64,000 nt of DNA from Gemmatimonadota bacterium (GTDB lineage: Bacteria; Gemmatimonadota; Gemmatimonadetes; Gemmatimonadales; Gemmatimonadaceae). The notes beneath the pieces were generated by a model. It saw nothing but the letters and a program-made list of their open reading frames with translations, made no database searches and was not told the origin of the DNA. The translations under genes were made by a program, and so were the position numbers. The DNA lies in assembly GCA_026387935.1 (NCBI GenBank), contig JAPLKU010000005.1, positions 62,001 through 126,000 on the forward strand, given 5' to 3'. This document shows, in pieces, positions 59,744 through 64,000 of the stretch. The first letter of the stretch is position 1. Each line of letters begins with the position of its first letter.

Positions 59744-61405
59744 ATGACAGCACGGCACAACCGGTGGAAGTTCGTGAGCGTCGCTGTCGTGTTCTTCGTC
59801 TGTGCCAGCGCCGCGGCCTGGCACTCACCGGCGGACACGTATCCGCGGCAGCCGGGTGTGGACGCGCTCGACTACGCGTTTCATCTGACGCTTCGCGACG
59901 AGACCGACGAGATCGTGGGCGAAGCGGTTGTTGACCTCCGGTTTGTCACCGACGGAGTCAATGATGTTGCGCTCGACCTTGCCTCGGAGAGCGGCGGCAA
60001 AGGGATGCGCGTCACGAGCGTCGTCTCGGGGGGCGCACCGCTGCGGTTCGCGCATGAGGCCGACCGCCTGCGTATTTCGCTCGGCACGGCGCCGAAAGCG
60101 GGCGAGCGGCGGAAGTTCACCATTGCGTATCGCGGCATTCCTGCGGGTGGGCTGCGCACCCTCAAGAACAAGTTTGGCCAGCGCTCTTTCTTCAGCGAAA
60201 ACTGGCCCAACAACGCGCACCAGTGGCTGCCCATGATCGATCACCCGTACGACAAGGCGACGAGCGCATTCATCGTCACGGCGCCGGCAAAGTACCAGGT
60301 GGTGGCCAACGGCTTGTTGCAGGAAGAGGTCGATCTGGGCGACGGACGGCGCCTCACGCACTGGAAACAATCGGTACCGATTTCGTCGTGGCTGAACGCA
60401 CTTGGCGTCGCCGAGTTTGCGGTGCATCACGCCGGCACGGTGGCCGGAGTGGAGCTGCAGACGTGGGTGTACCGGCAGGAGCGCGCGACAGGTCCCGCGT
60501 GGTTCGAACCCACCGCGCGGCAGGCAATGGAACTCTTCAGTGAAATGGTCGGACCGTATTCGTACGAAAAACTCGCCAACGTGGAGGCGGCGGGATTTGG
60601 CGGCGGTACCGAACATGCGAGCGCGATCTTTTACGGGGAGAACTCCATCCTGGAGAATCCGGCCACCGGCGTGATGCGCCCCGGTACGGGCCTCATTGCC
60701 CATGAGATCGCGCATCAATGGTTCGGCAACGCTGTCACTGAGCGCGATTGGGATGATGTGTGGCTCAGCGAAGGATTCGCGACCTATTTCACGCTGCTCT
60801 TTACCGAGCACTACCAGGGCCGCGATGCTTTCGTGGCGGGCCTGCAGCGCAGTCGTGAAACGGTGTTCACGCTTGAACGCCGGATGCCGGGCGTGGCCGT
60901 GTTGCACGACAACCTGGCGAACATGAAGAACGTCCTCAATCAGCTCATCTATCAGAAAGGCGGCTGGACGCTGCACATGTTGCGCGCGCAGGTCGGTTCC
61001 GAACGGTTTCGTGAGGGCATTCGCGAGTACTACCGGCGGTACCGAAACGGGAATGCATCCACAGACGATTTTCGCCGCGTGATGGAGGAAGTCTCCGGCA
61101 CCGACCTGACCTGGTTCTTTCGCCAGTGGCTGGCGCGGCCCGGGTCGCCGGTCGTGGAGGGCAGCTGGCAGTACGACGCTATCTCGCACAAAGTCACGAT
61201 CGAACTGACGCAGGCTCAGGCGGGCGATGCGTATCGGCTGCCCCTCGAAGTCGGTGTCACGACGGATGGTGTGCTGAAACTGGACAAGATCGAACTGACG
61301 CAACGCAGGCAACGATTCGAGATAGCCGCGGACAAGGCGCCTGACACAGTCGCGCTCGACCCCAACACATGGGTCTTGATGGAGCAGCGCTTCGGCAAGC
61401 GGTAA
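59744..61405 (+). CDS. M1 family zinc aminopeptidase, exported
   Basis: 553 residues. A signal peptide (FVSVAVVFFVCASAAAWHSP) precedes the N-terminal beta domain. The exopeptidase motif is GGGTEHASAIF (in place of GAMEN), and the zinc site is HEIAHQWFGNAVTERDWDDV with WLSEGFATYF supplying the third ligand. It ends without the long C-terminal helical domain of PepN, and has a short beta segment instead. It should remove N-terminal residues from peptides in the periplasm. It follows RidA by 46 bases. Confidence 0.9.
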   Translation: MTARHNRWKFVSVAVVFFVCASAAAWHSPADTYPRQPGVDALDYAFHLTLRDETDEIVGEAVVDLRFVTDGVNDVALDLASESGGKGMRVTSVVSGGAPLRFAHEADRLRISLGTAPKAGERRKFTIAYRGIPAGGLRTLKNKFGQRSFFSENWPNNAHQWLPMIDHPYDKATSAFIVTAPAKYQVVANGLLQEEVDLGDGRRLTHWKQSVPISSWLNALGVAEFAVHHAGTVAGVELQTWVYRQERATGPAWFEPTARQAMELFSEMVGPYSYEKLANVEAAGFGGGTEHASAIFYGENSILENPATGVMRPGTGLIAHEIAHQWFGNAVTERDWDDVWLSEGFATYFTLLFTEHYQGRDAFVAGLQRSRETVFTLERRMPGVAVLHDNLANMKNVLNQLIYQKGGWTLHMLRAQVGSERFREGIREYYRRYRNGNASTDDFRRVMEEVSGTDLTWFFRQWLARPGSPVVEGSWQYDAISHKVTIELTQAQAGDAYRLPLEVGVTTDGVLKLDKIELTQRRQRFEIAADKAPDTVALDPNTWVLMEQRFGKR

Positions 61406-61471
61406 ATCGCCTCGACAGATACCGGCCCGCTGGGTCGCCAACCTGAAGCGCACGCGGCATCTTTGTCGCTC

Positions 61472-62575
61472 ATGAAGATCATCGGCATCCGGATGTACCA
61501 GGTGGACCTCCCGCTGCACGAGGGGAGCTACAAGTGGTCGGGCGGCAACTCGGTTTCCGTCTTCGATTCGACCGTGGTCGCGGTGGACACCGACACCGGC
61601 CTCACCGGCTGGGGAGAGGTCTGCCCGCTCGGGCCCGCCTACCTCCCCGCCTACGCGCGAGGTGCGCGCACCGGGATCGCCGAACTCGCGCCGCAGCTCA
61701 TTGGCGCTGACCCGCTCGCGCTCGGCCTGCTCAACGAGCGCATGGACGCCGCGATGCGCGGCCACCCCTACGTGAAGTCCGCAATCGACATGGCCTGCTG
61801 GGACCTGCTCGGCAAGGCGAGCGGATTGCCCGTGGCCACGCTGATGGGCGGCCACGTGGGCGATGATTTCGCACTCTATCGCGCTATTTCGCAGGACGTG
61901 CCCGACGCCATGGCGGCGCGCATCGCGCAGTACCGCAGCGAGGGATACACCAAGTTCCAGCTCAAGGTGGGCGGCGACGCCGACACCGACATCGCGCGCA
62001 TTCGCGCGGCGGCCGCGAAGTGCCAGAGCGGCGATGTACTCATCGCCGACGCGAACACCGGGTGGACGCAGCACGTGGCGATGCGCGTGGCCGACGCGGT
62101 GCGCGACGTGAACGTCTACATCGAGCAACCCTGTATGACGTACGAGCAGTGCCTCACCGTGCGGCGGCACACCAATCGTCCGTTCGTGCTCGACGAGGTG
62201 ATCGACGGCATCGACATGGTGGTGCGTGGCATCGCCGATCAGGCGATGGACGTGATCAACCTCAAGATCTCGAAAGTCGGCGGCCTCACCAAGGCACGGC
62301 AGATCCGCGACCTCTGCGTGTCGGCCGGCATTGCGATGACCATCGAGGACACCTGGGGCGGCGACATCATCACCGCGGCCATCGCACATCTGGCGCATAG
62401 CACGCCGGAGAGATTTCTCTTTTCAGCGACGGATTTCAATTCCTACGTGACGGTCGTGTTCGCCGACGGCGCGCCGCAACGGAAGCACGGGCGACTGGCT
62501 GCATCGCGCGAGCCGGGCTTGGGTGTTCAGCCAAAGATGGACGTGCTCGGGAAGCCCGTGGGGGAGTGGCGGTAG
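61472..62575 (+). CDS. Enolase-superfamily enzyme, cis-3-hydroxy-L-proline dehydratase-like
   Basis: 367 residues from ATG 61472. The capping domain opens [20 protein letters not shown] with KWSGGNSV, characteristic of hydroxyproline dehydratase / hydroxyproline-betaine epimerase relatives. Barrel motifs: KFQLKVGGD (K165 a candidate base), metal ligands in [13 protein letters not shown] and LDEVI, and a second Lys in NLKISKVGG. The chemistry would be proton abstraction alpha to a carboxylate, giving dehydration or epimerisation of a proline derivative. No signal peptide, so it acts in the cytoplasm. It lies 66 bases after the M1 peptidase gene. Confidence 0.82.
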   Translation: MKIIGIRMYQVDLPLHEGSYKWSGGNSVSVFDSTVVAVDTDTGLTGWGEVCPLGPAYLPAYARGARTGIAELAPQLIGADPLALGLLNERMDAAMRGHPYVKSAIDMACWDLLGKASGLPVATLMGGHVGDDFALYRAISQDVPDAMAARIAQYRSEGYTKFQLKVGGDADTDIARIRAAAAKCQSGDVLIADANTGWTQHVAMRVADAVRDVNVYIEQPCMTYEQCLTVRRHTNRPFVLDEVIDGIDMVVRGIADQAMDVINLKISKVGGLTKARQIRDLCVSAGIAMTIEDTWGGDIITAAIAHLAHSTPERFLFSATDFNSYVTVVFADGAPQRKHGRLAASREPGLGVQPKMDVLGKPVGEWR

Positions 62576-62583
62576 CGCGGAGG

Positions 62584-63102
62584 CTACTTGTTGCGCACCA
62601 CCTTGTCCGGGTCGATCCGCACCACGAGGTAGACGATCTTCCCTTCGAGGCTGCTCCACCAATGCGGCGTGTTGGGCGGGATGATCACCACGTCGCCGGC
62701 TTTCACGCGCCGACTCGTGCCGCCATCGACCCGCGTGCCCTGATTGCTCGGACCGTTCAGCACCGTGACCACCTGACTCTCCGGTGGAGACGGCTTCGCA
62801 TCCGGCATCGTGCCGCCGGTCACGAGCACCGCCGCACCTTCGATTATGTGATAGACCTCGGTGATCTTGCTATGCTCGATTGCGCCCTGCGTGCCCGGTG
62901 TCCGTTGCACGACGCCGACCCCAACGTTGTATCGACCGACATCCGCCATGCGCACCGACTGATCGCAGACGGTGGTGGCGCAGGCCTTCGCAACGGCGGC
63001 GATCTGCTCGGCGCTGACGTCCACTGCGGCGGCCGGTGATTGTTGCGCACTCGCCGATGTCACGACGACGAGTGTGGAAAGGACGGCGAGCGTGATGCGC
63101 AT
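62584..63102 (-). CDS. Exported cupin-domain protein
   Basis: 172 residues. A signal peptide (MRITLAVLSTLVVVTSASAQ) is followed by a cupin barrel with HSKITEVYHIIEGAAVLVTG (motif 1) and VKAGDVVIIPPNTPHWWSSL (motif 2), giving a likely metal site of His and Glu residues. Two cysteines (ACATTVC) may form a disulfide. Function unknown. ATG 63102 has GGAGA 7 bases before it. It is convergent with the hydroxyproline dehydratase-like gene, with 8 bases between stops. Confidence 0.78.
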   Translation of the reverse strand: MRITLAVLSTLVVVTSASAQQSPAAAVDVSAEQIAAVAKACATTVCDQSVRMADVGRYNVGVGVVQRTPGTQGAIEHSKITEVYHIIEGAAVLVTGGTMPDAKPSPPESQVVTVLNGPSNQGTRVDGGTSRRVKAGDVVIIPPNTPHWWSSLEGKIVYLVVRIDPDKVVRNK

Positions 63103-63129
63103 CTGAATCTCCAGTGTGCTACGGTTTTA

Positions 63130-64000
63130 CTAAGGTTGCGATCGCGGCGCCGAAAACCATTTCTCGTACCACGCGATGCTCCGCTCCATCGCGTCGGCCA
63201 CATGCTTCGTCTCGCGCAGGCCGTGTCCTTCACGGGGATATCGGACCATGACCGTCGGTACGCCCACATCCCGCAGCGCGATGTAGAACTGCTCCGCCTC
63301 GGCGATCGGTACATCGTTGTCGTTCTCGCCGTGGATGAACATCGTCGGCGTCTTCACCTTGTCGACATACCGCAGCGCGCTGTGGGCCCAGAGCGTGTCC
63401 ATCAGGCCGCCCTCGTGCGGGTAGCGCCCGTACTCGACGGCGAGGTAGTCGTGGTAGTAGGCCATGTAGTTGAAGCTCACGAGGTTCGCGATGCCGGCGC
63501 TCGGCACCGCCGCCTTGAACCGATTCGTACGCGTGATCAACCAGTCGGTGAGCTGTCCGCCGTAGCTGCCGCCTTCAATGCCCAGGCGTTCGGCGTCCAC
63601 CCACGGATACTTCGCGACCGCCGCGTCAACGCCGGCGAGCACGTCCTCGGCTTCCTTGCCATTCTGGTCCCCGAAAATGGCGTCAGTGAACTTCTGCCCG
63701 TAACCGGTTGAGCCGCGATAGTTCACCATCAGCGTCGCGTAGCCCTTCGCCGCGTACACCTGCGCCTTGTTATTGAACTCCGGCCCCTGCGCGCCGTGCG
63801 GGCCGCCGTGGATGTTCACGATGAGCGGGTGTTTCGACGACGCGGTGCGGCCGAGTGGGAGCGTGAGGTACGCCTCGACCTCGAGTCCGTCCTTCGCCTT
63901 GAACGTGATGGCCTCGACCGGCGCGATGGTGCGCGTGGCGAGCGCTTCCTTGTTCAGTGCGAGTACGGTTTCATGTGCGTCTTTGCCGTTGAGCAGTTCG
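63130..64000 (-). CDS. S9 family peptidase, truncated by the right window edge
   Basis: Only the C-terminal 290 or so codons are visible; the frame is open to 64000 (reading ELLNGKDAHETVLALNKEAL and onward). The alpha/beta-hydrolase domain has IHGGPHGAQG (oxyanion region), nucleophile GGSYGGQLTDW, Asp in HGENDNDVPI and His in PREGHGLRET. It belongs with acylaminoacyl peptidase / dipeptidyl peptidase-like S9C enzymes. The exported cupin gene starts 27 bases beyond its end and may be co-transcribed. Confidence 0.88.
   Translation of the reverse strand, partial: ELLNGKDAHETVLALNKEALATRTIAPVEAITFKAKDGLEVEAYLTLPLGRTASSKHPLIVNIHGGPHGAQGPEFNNKAQVYAAKGYATLMVNYRGSTGYGQKFTDAIFGDQNGKEAEDVLAGVDAAVAKYPWVDAERLGIEGGSYGGQLTDWLITRTNRFKAAVPSAGIANLVSFNYMAYYHDYLAVEYGRYPHEGGLMDTLWAHSALRYVDKVKTPTMFIHGENDNDVPIAEAEQFYIALRDVGVPTVMVRYPREGHGLRETKHVADAMERSIAWYEKWFSAPRSQP

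Noticed and set aside
59825-62398. Minus-strand open frame of 857 codons
   Set aside because: Antisense to the M1 peptidase and enolase-type genes, both with complete catalytic motifs; composition (Arg, His, Val) is that of a third-position shadow.

Overview
The window is GC-rich bacterial chromosomal DNA with about 53 recognisable protein genes. I see no rRNA, tRNA, CRISPR array, insertion sequence or phage module. The gene content suggests a soil-type Gemmatimonadota bacterium, or a related Acidobacteriota-like lineage. The signs are many exported hydrolases whose signal peptides end in A-Q, RGG-rich tracts in periplasmic proteins, DUF1028, DUF4337, UPF0182 and FG-GAP proteins, and a cytochrome c / copper-monooxygenase fusion. 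This assignment is inference; there is no phylogenetic marker gene in the window.

Layout. 1-2563: 3' end of a sodium:solute symporter, TerC, and a DUF1569/DinB-like protein. 2638-4144: a divergent pair, a small exported protein and an MBL-fold hydrolase. 4192-8399 (minus strand): DUF983, a serine hydrolase, a sugar-nucleotide epimerase and a glycosyltransferase. 8554-11533 (minus): a PLP decarboxylase, a stretch of decayed gene fragments, and a TPR protein. 11638-14258: a creatininase-like / DUF1028 / PEBP cluster closed by a strong hairpin, followed by a 922-residue UPF0182 membrane protein. 17251-24212 (minus): MOSC, a 998-residue S9 peptidase, an MFS transporter, and a tightly overlapped operon of acetamidase, small membrane protein and DUF4337. 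24213-26295: an AT-richer patch with a solitary PAS protein and an exported methyltransferase. 26296-31089: pirin, an alpha/beta hydrolase, two exported proteins, and the cytochrome c / PHM-type copper protein. 31100-34500: an M16 protease pair flanked by two copies of a long palindromic repeat. 34524-37948: threonine dehydratase, a small membrane protein, then a hipB-hipA-cupin operon behind an AT-rich operator region. 38029-49577: a haem-motif toroid protein, a zinc metalloprotease, an amidohydrolase-amidase pair, a PQQ dehydrogenase and a penicillin acylase. 49654-53149: an amidase and an acyl-CoA ligase, divergent around an 11-bp tandem array. 53337-64000: a GWxTD-like exported protein, an FG-GAP / M28 pair, an MBL / RidA pair, an M1 aminopeptidase, a hydroxyproline dehydratase-like enolase, an exported cupin and a partial S9 peptidase.

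How it works together. Most enzymes carry signal peptides. Together they form a periplasmic or outer-surface capacity for breaking down peptides and amides (S9 twice, M16 pair, M28, M1, HExxH metalloprotease, penicillin acylase, two amidases, acetamidase, N-acyl-D-amino-acid deacylase-like). Cytoplasmic amino-acid enzymes sit nearby (threonine dehydratase, PLP decarboxylase, hydroxyproline dehydratase-like). Many neighbours are translationally coupled by ATGA or GTGA overlaps.

The observations most worth following up are: the two-copy palindromic repeat; the seven-unit 11-bp array in a divergent promoter; the hipBA operon carrying a coupled cupin gene and two kinds of operator-like repeat; several C-terminal gene stubs, two of whose stop codons overlap the start of an intact downstream gene; and enzyme-family members that lack canonical catalytic or metal residues.
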